Of a stretch of 64,000 nucleotides of DNA, positions 44,975 through 52,794 are shown in pieces. The notes below the pieces were generated by a model, which saw only the letters and a program-made list of their open reading frames with translations, was not told the origin of the DNA and did no database searches. The stretch comes from Sinorhizobium garamanticum (GTDB lineage Bacteria; Pseudomonadota; Alphaproteobacteria; Rhizobiales; Rhizobiaceae): contig NZ_CP120374.1 in assembly GCF_029892065.1 (NCBI RefSeq), positions 1,364,001 to 1,428,000 of the forward strand, in the 5' to 3' direction. How positions within the stretch are numbered: the stretch's first letter is position 1; every line of letters begins with the position of its first letter. The position numbers were made by a program, and so were the translations under genes.

Positions 44975-45886
44975 ATGAGATCGAGCCTCGAACATCTGCC
45001 GGAGAAAAAGCAGCGCGAGCTTGCCCGCGTCGTGGAGATCATTCACGAGGAGTTCGCCGATGCGCTCGAGGGAAGCTCAGCGGGCTTCAAGAAGCGCGGG
45101 CGGATCCTGAAGATCATCCTGTTCGGCTCCTATGCCCGCGGCACGTTCGTCGACGAGCCGCATACGATGAAAGGCTATCGCTCGGACTACGATATCCTCG
45201 TCATCGTCAATTCGAAGAAGCTTGCCGAACCGCAATACTGGGATAAGGCGACCGACCGGCTGATGTGGGACAACGGCGTCTCGACCCCAGTTGGACTGAT
45301 CGTCCATGGCGCTCGCGAGGTGAATAACTTCCTGGCCGATGGGCAATATTTCTTCGTCGACATCGTACGTGACGGCATCGTGCTCTATGAGCTCGACGAC
45401 CGGCCGCTGGCGAATCCCAAGCAGCTTTCGCCCGCCGATGCATTCAGAGTGGCGAAGGAGCATTTTGAGAGACAATCGGAGAGTGCCGAACGTTTTCTTG
45501 AACTCGCACGCGTTGCAGTCTCGAGTGACTGGGGAAATCATGCGGCGTTCCTGCTTCATCAGGCGGTTGAGACCGCCTATTCCTGCCTCCTATTAACGCT
45601 GACGAACTACAGTCCCCCATCGCACAATATCAAGTTCCTGCGCGGCCTCGCCGAAGACCGGGATCGCCGGCTTGTCGAAGCCTGGCCACGTGATCAGCAC
45701 CGCTTCACAGCCTGGTACAACATCCTCAACGAGGCTTATGTGAAGGCACGCTATTCGCAACACTTCGAAATCACAGAGGAAGCTCTTGCATGGCTCATTG
45801 AGCAGACGGAGCGCCTTCACCACCTGGTCGAGGCGATCTGCAAGGAGCGCTTGGCCGTCTTGGCGCAATCTACTGGCGCCAACTAA
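44975..45886 (+). CDS. nucleotidyltransferase-HEPN fusion protein
   Basis: The protein has 303 residues from the ATG at 44975; upstream starts exist but add no family sequence. The N-terminal half is an MNT-type nucleotidyltransferase with ILFGSYARG (49-57) and SDYDILVIV (Asp71, Asp73). The C-terminal half is a HEPN domain: HAAFLLHQAVETAYSCLLLT and YVKARYSQHFEI. HEPN/MNT proteins occur as two-gene toxin-antitoxins and as fused forms of uncertain role. The canonical RxxxxH RNase motif is not clear, so the HEPN part may be non-toxic. First intact gene of the accessory island. Confidence 0.8.
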   Translation: MRSSLEHLPEKKQRELARVVEIIHEEFADALEGSSAGFKKRGRILKIILFGSYARGTFVDEPHTMKGYRSDYDILVIVNSKKLAEPQYWDKATDRLMWDNGVSTPVGLIVHGAREVNNFLADGQYFFVDIVRDGIVLYELDDRPLANPKQLSPADAFRVAKEHFERQSESAERFLELARVAVSSDWGNHAAFLLHQAVETAYSCLLLTLTNYSPPSHNIKFLRGLAEDRDRRLVEAWPRDQHRFTAWYNILNEAYVKARYSQHFEITEEALAWLIEQTERLHHLVEAICKERLAVLAQSTGAN

Positions 45887-45989
45887 GCCGTCCGGTGGCC
45901 GGATTTGTCGGAACCCGCCAAGCAGGGATCTCCGCACCAGCTGATGGCGCCGGTCGAACGGGGCGAGTTTTCGCTCGGCCAGATGCTAA

Positions 45990-46364
45990 TGGCGTTGGTG
46001 CAGCCTCGACCTCCGCCGGCATGCCTGGGCTGGATCCTGTTTGCGCATCAGCGGATCCCAGAGGTGATGGGCGACGAACGTTAAGAGTAGCGCGCCTCCG
46101 GCGCCGCCAGGGGAGGGAGGCTCCCGTCGCCAACTGGCACCAGGCCTCGATATAGCCGAGGTCGGAGGCGAGCGCCCGTAGGGTGTTATCGCCCATGCCC
46201 TCACTGACAAGGTGTTCCAGCGTCGCGACGTCATCGTCCGTCAGCAGTTCGGCGAGCTGGTCGCACCGGTCGAACGGCAGGACGGCGTTGAGGGCGTCGA
46301 GCTCCTCGGCGCGGCGATGCACCGCTTGGCTGTCTGAACCCGCCGCTCTATGTTTGTTGATCAT
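45990..46364 (-). pseudogene. N-terminal fragment of a tyrosine recombinase
   Basis: From the ATG at 46364, about 90 residues closely match the N-terminus of the integrase at 48739-49755 (QAVHRRAEELDALNAVLPFD, LLTDDDVATLEHLVSEGMG, LRALASDLGYIEAWCQLATG). A frameshift follows (ALLLTFVAHHLWDPL is in another frame) and homology ends near the segment corresponding to AHGMPADVEAG. The catalytic domain is absent. It is a duplicated, dead copy. Confidence 0.8.
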
Positions 46365-46435
46365 GGATTCAGCCTTTGGCGCTCTTGTGGGCATTCCGGG
46401 AAAATCCGTGTATTCCCGAAAAGGGGAGTGTTGAA

Positions 46436-46714
46436 ATGACATCGACCGTGACCGCCGCGGCGGTTTCCAGGAATTTCGAGGCCTATCAGGATGCCGCCGT
46501 GTGCGAGCCGGTGATCATCACCAAGAACGGCCGACCGCGGGCCGTGCTCCTCGCCTACGAGGACTACCTGCGGCTGACGCGGCGCGACTGTCGTGTCGAG
46601 GCGACGGCGAACCTGAGCGACACCGATCTCGCCGCGGTCGAGAAGTCCGAAATGGAGCCGGGCCTCGATCATCTCAATGCCGAACGGCTGAAGGAGAAAA
46701 ACGCTGCCGGCTGA
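46436..46714 (+). CDS. Phd/YefM family antitoxin, orphan
   Basis: The protein has 92 residues from the ATG at 46436, which has GGGGAG upstream. The Phd/YefM fold is recognisable from VTAAAVSRNFEAYQDAAVCE and PVIITKNGRPRAVLLAYEDY, the DNA-binding N-terminal half. The C-terminal tail (DLAAVEKSEMEPGLDHLNAE) would be the toxin-binding part. No toxin gene follows, so it is an orphan or acts in trans. Divergent from the integrase fragment, in the same arrangement as a decayed copy at 49816. Confidence 0.75.
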   Translation: MTSTVTAAAVSRNFEAYQDAAVCEPVIITKNGRPRAVLLAYEDYLRLTRRDCRVEATANLSDTDLAAVEKSEMEPGLDHLNAERLKEKNAAG

Positions 46715-46735
46715 AAGCCGGGTCGACCACGGCAC

Positions 46736-47095
46736 TCATTCGGCCGAGGCGCCCGGCCGCCAGCGCTCGATGATCTGCTCGATTTCGCCGCGATAGTCAG
46801 TCGGGTATTCCGCGATTTCACGGCGGGCGAGGTAGGCAAACACCGTCGCCATATCGCTCGCAATCTCCCTGTCGACGGTAAACAGGTCGGCAAGGTCAAA
46901 GCCGCCGGATGGTCGGCAGCCATGTCTGCGCCGACGCAATAAGTTCATCGAGGCGGGCCCGCTCGCGCTACTGAGACCGCGCGGATGGCTTCCGGGCGGC
47001 GTTCCCGAAGCCCGGGATTGCCGGCAAGCCTGCCGCGCGCCTTGGCGGCCTTCATCCTGGCGGCGACGGACACAAGTCCGCGTTTCCGCGGCTGT
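46736..47095 (-). pseudogene. serine recombinase C-terminal relic with unknown tail
   Basis: On the minus strand VAARMKAAKARGRLAGNPGL (about 47060-47000) and, in another frame, LDELIASAQTWLPTIRRL (46950-46899) are parts of the large serine-recombinase/resolvase family common in alphaproteobacteria. A frameshift lies between them. The sequence continues in yet another frame as ATVFAYLARREIAEYPTDYR, of unknown origin, to 46736. The catalytic N-terminus is missing. The rest of the gap to 47284 shows no gene. Confidence 0.55.
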
Positions 47096-47284
47096 TGGCC
47101 AACGAGGGTGAGCGCTCCTGGCACTATCGATACAGGGGCCTAATAAGACGAATTGATGCCGCGATTACGCCGGACGTTTCTAGCACCGAGAAGGCTCGGT
47201 TTGCCGGTAGCGCGCAAATGGTGTCAGTCTTGCAAGATGCCTCATGTGCGACTATATTTCGCCTCAGGTGAACGGAGATGAACA

Positions 47285-47716
47285 ATGCTAGCTTTTGAGA
47301 ATGTTGCCGATGTCTTGGGTTTGCCGGCGAAGGAAGCGGCCGCGCGTTCTCCGCTCGGGCTGATTACGCGCATAGAGGGAGGGTTGCCCGTTGCGGCATT
47401 GGAGCGCGTGGTCCACCTTCTGGCTCCAAATGACAGCCAGTTCAAGTATCGCTTGGTGCCGAAGGCGACCTATGAACGCCGAAAGACGACGCTTCGGCTC
47501 TCACCGGACGAGGGGATGCGCGTCGCGCGTGTCGCCAGGGTCTGGAATCTGGCCCTGGATGTTTGGCAAAGCGAGGAGGAGGCCCGTGACTTCCTGTTTC
47601 GGCCGCACCCCATGCTCGAGGACAAACGTCCGATTGATGTGGTCATTCAGAGTGAGATCGGCGCCGAACTCGTGCTGGAAACCCTCGCAAGCCTGAAATA
47701 CGGCAGTGCTGCGTGA
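47285..47716 (+). CDS. Xre/MbcA/ParS-type antitoxin of a RES system
   Basis: The 143-residue protein has ACGGAG upstream of its ATG. The C-terminal half has the DUF2384 toxin-binding signature: LSPDEGMRVARVARVWNLAL, then ARDFLFRPHPML and IDVVIQSEIGAELVLETL. It partners the RES toxin that starts 4 bp before its stop codon (GTGA overlap). It binds DNA to autoregulate and neutralises the NAD+-consuming toxin, as known for RES-Xre pairs. Confidence 0.88.
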   Translation: MLAFENVADVLGLPAKEAAARSPLGLITRIEGGLPVAALERVVHLLAPNDSQFKYRLVPKATYERRKTTLRLSPDEGMRVARVARVWNLALDVWQSEEEARDFLFRPHPMLEDKRPIDVVIQSEIGAELVLETLASLKYGSAA

Positions 47717-48195
47717 GTGCCCAGATTCTTGATCGCACGCTGTCGGCATTTCGAATAGGCGACCCGAAAGGGACCTATCCCATATTCGACGCAACCGGCT
47801 CAACCATAGCCCCGGGGCGCTGGAACACGCCGGCAAGCCCGATCATCTACAGCAGCGAGCACTATTCAACGGCGGTGTTCGAAAAGCTGGTGCATGGCAG
47901 CGGTCGATTGCCGCCAAACCAGCACTACGTGGAAATCACAATACCGCGCGGCTTGACCTATGAGGTCTTTTCGCCGCCGGGCCTCCCAGGATGGGATACG
48001 ATGCCGCCAACAGTGAGCAAGGGATTTGGCGAGCAATGGTGTCTCGAAAGGAGGAGCGCAATCCTGCTGGTCCCCAGTGTTGTCGCCCGGCTCGACCGCA
48101 ATGTCTTGATAAATCCAACTCATCCCGAGTTCCCTGAAATTCAGGTCAGCCTTCATCAGCCGGTTTACTGGGATCGACGGCTCTTCGGACCGTAA
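47713..48195 (+). CDS. RES domain toxin
   Basis: The 160-residue protein starts with GTG overlapping the antitoxin stop. The RES residues are in place: APGRWNTP (Arg), IIYSSEHYSTAVFEKLVH (Tyr, Ser, Glu) and ERRSAILLVPSVVA (Ser), with the closing NVLINPTHPEF. RES toxins degrade NAD+ and stop growth when free of antitoxin. An intact-looking type II pair that could stabilise this replicon region. Confidence 0.9.
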   Translation: MSAQILDRTLSAFRIGDPKGTYPIFDATGSTIAPGRWNTPASPIIYSSEHYSTAVFEKLVHGSGRLPPNQHYVEITIPRGLTYEVFSPPGLPGWDTMPPTVSKGFGEQWCLERRSAILLVPSVVARLDRNVLINPTHPEFPEIQVSLHQPVYWDRRLFGP

Positions 48196-48223
48196 CTGCG
48201 CAGTGCGTCTTGCCTGCTCGGTT

Positions 48224-48330
48224 CAGATAATCAGCTTCGCCGCTCGGCCCTGTTTACGTGCAGCGTTATTGTAACAGCTCGCCGCCTGCGTGACCGACTT
48301 TGCTTTTGCCGTTTCCGCAGGAACTCGATC
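48224..48330 (-). pseudogene. relic of an integrase C-terminus
   Basis: The DNA reads like the 3' end of the intact integrase gene at 48739: ATCAGC-CGCCGCTCG...GTTATTGTAACAGCTCGCCGCC matches the codons for QAASYYNNAER...GRAARLIV. Only about 100 bp remain. It implies that an earlier tandem integrase copy once stood here. Confidence 0.6.
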
Positions 48331-48390
48331 CCGATTTTGCCATTCTTATCGATCAATTCCCGCAATGAGGAGTTCCAAGGAGAAGGGATC

Positions 48391-48732
48391 GTGGAAGTCA
48401 GCGCCAGTGACCGCGAACTCATCGCGGTGATGAGACAGTATTTTGCGGCGAAAGCAGAGCTGGAGAGCTTGAGAACACAATTGGAGGCGGCACGACAGGC
48501 AGCCGGCGAGGCGATCGGCGTGTTCTACGATCCCCGCCAGAACGCCGAGCACGCCGCCGACCTGCAACGCGCGCATCGTTTGAGGGGCGAGATGGCGTCG
48601 CTGATGCAGCGTGCTGAAGCCTGGGGCAGGGCAGCATCGGGTGCTGACCGGCACGATAGATCGGAGGCGGAAGCGGAACCGGAAGAATGGCAGTCGTTCG
48701 AGAGGCGAGCCGATGCATTGTTCGGCGCGTAG
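48391..48732 (+). CDS. small coiled-coil protein, unknown
   Basis: The protein has 113 residues from the GTG at 48391, with GAGAAGGGA upstream. Helical, with a heptad-like stretch (RQYFAAKAELESLRTQLEAA) and charged Glu/Arg-rich ends. No family recognised. It lies between an integrase relic and the convergent integrase gene (6 bp between stops). It may be passenger cargo. Confidence 0.5.
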   Translation: MEVSASDRELIAVMRQYFAAKAELESLRTQLEAARQAAGEAIGVFYDPRQNAEHAADLQRAHRLRGEMASLMQRAEAWGRAASGADRHDRSEAEAEPEEWQSFERRADALFGA

Positions 48733-48738
48733 TGCCGC

Positions 48739-49755
48739 TTAGACGATCAGCCGCGCCGCTCGTCCATTCGTTCGTTCCGCGTTGTTGTAATAGCTCGCCG
48801 CCTGCGCCACCGACTTGTGCAGCGACTGCTGCATCGCCTCGGGCAGCGGAATGTCGCGGTTTGCCGCCTCGGTCAGATAGCCGGATCTCAAGCCATGCGC
48901 CGAAAACAGCGCCGGATCGAGCAGCACATGTTCGTTGTCGTCGGCGGTCGTCGTCTTCGTGCGGCCGAGGCGGATCGACAGGCAGGGCAGGGGAGGCGAG
49001 TTCTTGTCGTTCGGATCGGCGCGCACCGGTTCCTCGTCGGTCAGATCCTCGACCCGCAACGCCGCCACCTCCGAGCGGCGGCCGCCGGAGGCAAACGCCG
49101 TGAGCAGCAGCGCCCGATCGCGGCGATCAACCAGGCGCTGGCCGGCGCAAGCCTGCAGCAGCGTTGCCAGCACATCACCGGTCACCGCCTTCTTGCTCTT
49201 GCGCTGGCGCGGCCGGCTGCTCGCCTTGACCGCCAGCCTCAGCGCGGATTTCAGCGACGGCGCGCCAAAATCGCCGGTCAGGCCGCGCCATCGGGTGAGG
49301 ATCGACCAGGTGGTCAGCCGCCGCCGCACCGTTCCCGGCGCATGCGGGCCGGAGGCCCTGAGCAGGCGCTCGACACGCAAACCAGCCTCGACATCGGCCG
49401 GCATGCCATGAGCGGGATCCTCGGCGCGCTTGACTGGATCCCAGAGGTGATGGGCGACAAATTTTAACAGCAGCGATTCCGGCGCCGGCCAGGGGAGGGG
49501 GACGCCGGTCGCCAACTGGCACCAGGCCTCGAGGTAGCCGAGGTCGGAGGCCAACGCGCGGAGGGTGTTCTCGCCCATGCCCTCACTGGCAAGGTGTTTC
49601 AGCGTCGCGACGTCGTCATCCGTCAGCAGCGCGGCGAGCTGGTCGCGCCGGTCGAACGGCAGGATCGCATCGAGCGCGTCGAGTTCCTCGGCGCGGCGGA
49701 GCACGGCTTGGCTGTTGGCACCCGGTGCTTTACGATTGCCCAAATTCGACTCCAA
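48739..49755 (-). CDS. tyrosine recombinase/integrase, probably internally deleted
   Basis: The 338-residue protein has an N-terminal SAM-like domain (DLGYLEAWCQLATGVPLPWP) and a catalytic domain with Arg in ASGGRRSEVAALRVEDL, then SAHGLRSGYLTEAA (HxxR) and the nucleophile region KSVAQAASYYNNAE. Between HVLL and DPALFSAHGLRSG I expect about 50 residues in this family that are absent here, without loss of frame; this is from memory of relatives. The protein may therefore be inactive. A related N-terminal copy (45990) and a C-terminal relic (48224) lie nearby. Confidence 0.75.
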   Translation of the reverse strand: MESNLGNRKAPGANSQAVLRRAEELDALDAILPFDRRDQLAALLTDDDVATLKHLASEGMGENTLRALASDLGYLEAWCQLATGVPLPWPAPESLLLKFVAHHLWDPVKRAEDPAHGMPADVEAGLRVERLLRASGPHAPGTVRRRLTTWSILTRWRGLTGDFGAPSLKSALRLAVKASSRPRQRKSKKAVTGDVLATLLQACAGQRLVDRRDRALLLTAFASGGRRSEVAALRVEDLTDEEPVRADPNDKNSPPLPCLSIRLGRTKTTTADDNEHVLLDPALFSAHGLRSGYLTEAANRDIPLPEAMQQSLHKSVAQAASYYNNAERTNGRAARLIV

Positions 49756-49815
49756 CGTTTTCCGGCGGATTTGAGAAAACTATCCCTCATGTCTTCCCTG
49801 AAAGGGTGTGTTGCA

Positions 49816-49974
49816 ATGACGCGGAACGACCGCCGGCAGGCTGAGTGTCACCGTTGCGCAGAAGCAACCGTGACGTTGAGCGACGATGAAATCGCTGCGA
49901 TCGAGAAATCCGACATGGAGCCGGACCTCGATCATTTCAACCTCGAACTGCTGCGTTCGGCTTCTCGCGACTGA
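49816..49974 (+). pseudogene. decayed copy of the Phd antitoxin gene
   Basis: From the ATG at 49816 only about 52 codons remain. The C-terminal part (VTLSDDEIAAIEKSDMEPDL, DHFNLELL) matches the orphan antitoxin at 46436, but the DNA-binding first half is deleted. It stands divergently next to the integrase start, as the intact antitoxin stands next to the integrase fragment. A duplicated unit. Confidence 0.65.
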
Positions 49975-50015
49975 GCCTACCGGCAACGGCGCGCCCTTCG
50001 ATCGGCATCTCGAAA

Positions 50016-50444
50016 TCACGAGAGCTGGTGGTCCCAAGGATTGATGATGGCAATGCCGGTACCTTCGAAGTCTGCGACATTGCGGGTGGCCAATGCCGCA
50101 CCGCGGGAGCGCGCGATCGCGGCAATCTGTGCGTCGAACTGGCTGATAGGGCGGCCGGCTTTGCGCCGATCCACGGCGAGGTTGGCATAGGCGTCTGCAG
50201 CCTCGCTGTCGAATGGCAGAATGCGCCCGGCAAGATCCTCACGGAAGATCGGGACGATCGCCGCCTCGAGGTCGCGTCGGCGCCGCCCATCCGGTAGAAG
50301 CCGCAGTCCGTAAAGGATCTCGGCTTCGGTGACCGTCGTGGTGAACACCGCGGTCGGCGGCTGCTCGGCGAGCCATGCCTCGACGGCGGCGGACGGCGCC
50401 GGGGTCAGCAATTCCGACAGGACATTGGTGTCGAGGATGATCAC
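50016..50444 (-). CDS. VapC/FitB-type PIN domain ribonuclease toxin
   Basis: This 142-residue protein has PIN acidic residues: Asp5 in MIILDTNVLSELL, Glu in TVTEAEILYGLRLLP, Asp in PISQFDAQIAAIAR and LATRNVADFEGTGI at the end. These coordinate Mg2+ for RNA cleavage. Its start overlaps the upstream antitoxin stop by 4 bp. A standard type II toxin. Confidence 0.9.
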   Translation of the reverse strand: MIILDTNVLSELLTPAPSAAVEAWLAEQPPTAVFTTTVTEAEILYGLRLLPDGRRRRDLEAAIVPIFREDLAGRILPFDSEAADAYANLAVDRRKAGRPISQFDAQIAAIARSRGAALATRNVADFEGTGIAIINPWDHQLS

Positions 50445-50689
50445 GCGGAAAAGTCCGGCGCTTCGCGGATCGCCTCCCGTGGGGGTGCTTCGAGCTTGAT
50501 GCCACCGGTCGGCGCGATGCGGGCGCGAATGGCGGCGGCGAGATTGCCGGTCGGCCGTTCAGCGGTCGACAGCGCCGTGCGCAGGATGTCGCGCGCCTCG
50601 TCCTCCATCGAGCGTCCGTGCGCGGCGGCGCGCAGTCGCAGCCGCTGCTTCAGGCGGTCGTCGAGATTGCGGATCGTCATGCTGGCCAC
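50441..50689 (-). CDS. VapB/FitA-type ribbon-helix-helix antitoxin
   Basis: The 82-residue protein has an Arc/FitA-like N-terminal DNA-binding fold (MASMTIRNLDDRLKQRLRLR, GRSMEDEARDILRTAL) and a C-terminal toxin-wrapping tail. AGGAGGC lies upstream of the ATG. Forms a type II pair with the PIN toxin (4-bp overlap) and should repress their shared promoter. Confidence 0.9.
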   Translation of the reverse strand: MASMTIRNLDDRLKQRLRLRAAAHGRSMEDEARDILRTALSTAERPTGNLAAAIRARIAPTGGIKLEAPPREAIREAPDFSA

Positions 50690-51189
50690 GGCTGCCTCCT
50701 TTCATCACTGATTTCAATTTAATCATTGATTGCTGCCGTTACAAGCGGAGTTGCCCGCGACAAAGGCCATTGCAGACGCCGTGTTTAGATCCGCTTTTGT
50801 CGCCGCAGCGCCGAGGAATCCATCACTATCGATACTGGAAACCTATCGATAGTGATAGGGCGCGGAAATAAGCGTCCGGGTGACGGAAGCATAAGGCTGT
50901 TTAGCTTCCATTTCTGAATTTTATGGGGGTTAATACATATAGTTAATTGTTTTTGAATTCGGTCGCCTGGTGCTGCTCGAAGGTCAACCCGGAGGAGTAT
51001 GGCCGAGTAACAGCAGGAAGTCCTTGGCGTATTGCTGGACCCGCGCCTGCCGAACGGCGCATTTAACGCCGCCAAAATCGTGCTCCCTCACCGATTCCAT
51101 TGGGAAATCCCGTAAAGTGCGGCTTCGCATTTAACCCTTCTTGGGTGAGGGTATTTTTCGGGTCAACCATTTCCGACGAAGGATGCGGT
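50690..51189. other. gap with a 12-bp inverted repeat
   Basis: ATCACTATCGAT (50822-50833) and ATCGATAGTGAT (50845-50856) are perfect inverted 12-mers around 11 nt, about 130 bp upstream of the VapB-like gene. They could be an operator or a recombination core. The remainder is moderately AT-rich, with no gene seen. Confidence 0.5.
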
Positions 51190-51453
51190 ATGACCGAACT
51201 TCTCAGTTTTCTCAGCACGGTATCCTGGCCCGGTGTCGCCGCTACCGGCATCCTTACACTGTCCCATTGTTACAGGGCGTGGCTGGCAACCCGGCGCGCG
51301 TCCTTCCGCTTGCGTGGCCTGCAAATTGATGCCCGCAGCACTGAGGAATTGCTGTTGATCATGAAGGAACAGCAGCGGCTTCGCGCCAGTTCTCGACCAC
51401 GACCAAGCTTCGTGGATAGCGGAGGTGAAAAGTCGACGGTCGTAGGGGATTGA
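51190..51453 (+). CDS. small membrane-associated protein, unknown
   Basis: The protein has 87 residues from the ATG at 51190, with GAAGGA upstream. One hydrophobic segment near the N-terminus (LLSFLSTVSWPGVAATGILT) is followed by a basic, arginine-rich helix. No family recognised. 127 bp before the next operon on the same strand, so it could be its leader gene. Confidence 0.45.
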   Translation: MTELLSFLSTVSWPGVAATGILTLSHCYRAWLATRRASFRLRGLQIDARSTEELLLIMKEQQRLRASSRPRPSFVDSGGEKSTVVGD

Positions 51454-51579
51454 TCGGCGAGGCAACACATCACGAAATTTAGGTGGGTACGGTGACGCAT
51501 AAAGAGGCGAGGGGAGGTGCACATGCTATTACAGGTGGTATTATCTCTGTAAGTATGGAACGAGATTGAAGGAGAAGCT

Positions 51580-51870
51580 GTGGTTCGGGTTGTGGATGAG
51601 CTGGTGCCGCCTCTGACGAAAGACGAAGCCTTTGTATTCAAGGTCTATAGGAGCCCAAAGGATGGCGAGAGCGTTCTTGGCTACATGGAGCCTTTTGGTG
51701 TCGTCCATTCCGACGCACGCGCCGTGACCTGGATATCAACACCTTTCGGCGTACCGGTGTTGAAGGCCTTTTCTGATGTCCTTGGACTCGCTGAGCGTCA
51801 TGGGGCGAAGGCGGTTTGGATCAACGACCCCGATAATCTGTTTCCCAACACAGCAAGGCCTCAACAATGA
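51580..51870 (+). CDS. hypothetical protein, first gene of a four-gene operon
   Basis: The protein has 96 residues from the GTG at 51580, preceded by GAAGGAGAAG. It has a compact alpha/beta composition (FKVYRSPKDGESVLGYMEPF, AERHGAKAVWINDPDNLFP) and no known family comes to mind. Its stop overlaps the DUF2513 start by 4 bp (ATGA), so it belongs to the operon that runs to 54228. Confidence 0.6.
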   Translation: MVRVVDELVPPLTKDEAFVFKVYRSPKDGESVLGYMEPFGVVHSDARAVTWISTPFGVPVLKAFSDVLGLAERHGAKAVWINDPDNLFPNTARPQQ

Positions 51871-52247
51871 AGCGGGATATGGACCTTGTCCGCCTCCTCT
51901 TACTTGAGATTGAGGAGAAGCACGACGGAACGGGACGCCCGGTGAACGTGAAAGTCGATGGGCGGCCGCGCGAGGAAGTGACGGAGCATCTTTTCATGCT
52001 GGCGGAGGCGGGGCTCATCGAGGGGCGGGATGCTTCGCATTTGCAGGGCCGAGACTTCCTCGTGTTACGCATGACCTGGAATGGGCATGAATTCCTCGAC
52101 GGCGTAAGGGACCCTAAAATTTGGGCCGAGACCAAGGATGGGGCAAAGAAGGTTGGAGCGTTCAGCCTCGATGTTTTCAGCGCCATTGCGAAAGGCATTA
52201 TCAAAAAGAAAATAGCAGACCTGTCGGGGGTGGAAATTGGTCTCTAG
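51867..52247 (+). CDS. DUF2513 domain protein
   Basis: This 126-residue protein has the DUF2513 pattern: MKRDMDLVRLLLLEIEEKHD at the start, EHLFMLAEAGLIEGRD in the middle, and MTWNGHEFLDGVRDPKIWAE, the conserved LTWxGHEFLD block. The fold is expected to be a winged helix, so a DNA-binding or regulatory role is plausible. DUF2513 genes are common in phage-like and defence-like clusters. Overlaps neighbours on both sides. Confidence 0.85.
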   Translation: MKRDMDLVRLLLLEIEEKHDGTGRPVNVKVDGRPREEVTEHLFMLAEAGLIEGRDASHLQGRDFLVLRMTWNGHEFLDGVRDPKIWAETKDGAKKVGAFSLDVFSAIAKGIIKKKIADLSGVEIGL

Positions 52248-52767
52248 CAAAGCCAAGGACGTGCTCAAGCGGATCACAGGATTCTCGACGCCGGTCTTTG
52301 GCGTGTCTTGGAATCCTCCTGCATCTGATCGGGACGCTGTTCGCAAGTTTCTCGCATTTCTCGAGGACAGCCGCGCATTATTCAATCCCCTTTCGGCTGA
52401 GGTTGAAGATCACGTTATCGCCTCCATTCATGCTATCCGCCGTGAGTGCGTGACGGCTGTCGGTGCGCTTGGCGAGAAGGCGCCAGGCGTGGCGCATGTT
52501 CGGGCCATTGGCGCAGCTTGCCGCCGGTTCTTGGATGAGCCGTACCCAACGTTCGATGACATCATGGAATGTCGTCGCGATCCCTACTTTGATCGCGACG
52601 AGTCTCACGGGCAGTTGCGTCACAGGACGCATCCTGCGGCGTTCTTTACCGCTCTTGGGGAGTTCCGGGCCTTTGTCGATGCGCAGATTGCGATGTTATT
52701 CGGCCTCTATGAGGTCGATATCCATGGCGACTTGGTTCGCATCCTGCCACCACAGATGGACGATTAG
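52237..52767 (+). CDS. DUF6650-like protein
   Basis: The protein has 176 residues; its TTG start overlaps the end of the DUF2513 gene by 11 bp. The opening KRITGFSTPVFGVSWNPPAS and the AFLEDSRALFNPLSAEVEDH block match what I recall of DUF6650 proteins; the assignment is from memory. It is helical throughout, with no catalytic motif seen. In other genomes such proteins occur in small accessory operons. Function unknown. Confidence 0.6.
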   Translation: MVSSKAKDVLKRITGFSTPVFGVSWNPPASDRDAVRKFLAFLEDSRALFNPLSAEVEDHVIASIHAIRRECVTAVGALGEKAPGVAHVRAIGAACRRFLDEPYPTFDDIMECRRDPYFDRDESHGQLRHRTHPAAFFTALGEFRAFVDAQIAMLFGLYEVDIHGDLVRILPPQMDD

Positions 52768-52794
52768 CGATGGGCGCGGCCCTCGATTATTGAG

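Noticed and set aside
46436..46948. Phd antitoxin plus the following minus-strand frame as a toxin-antitoxin pair
   Set aside because: The second frame is on the opposite strand and is the tail of a recombinase relic, not a Doc, RelE or PIN toxin.
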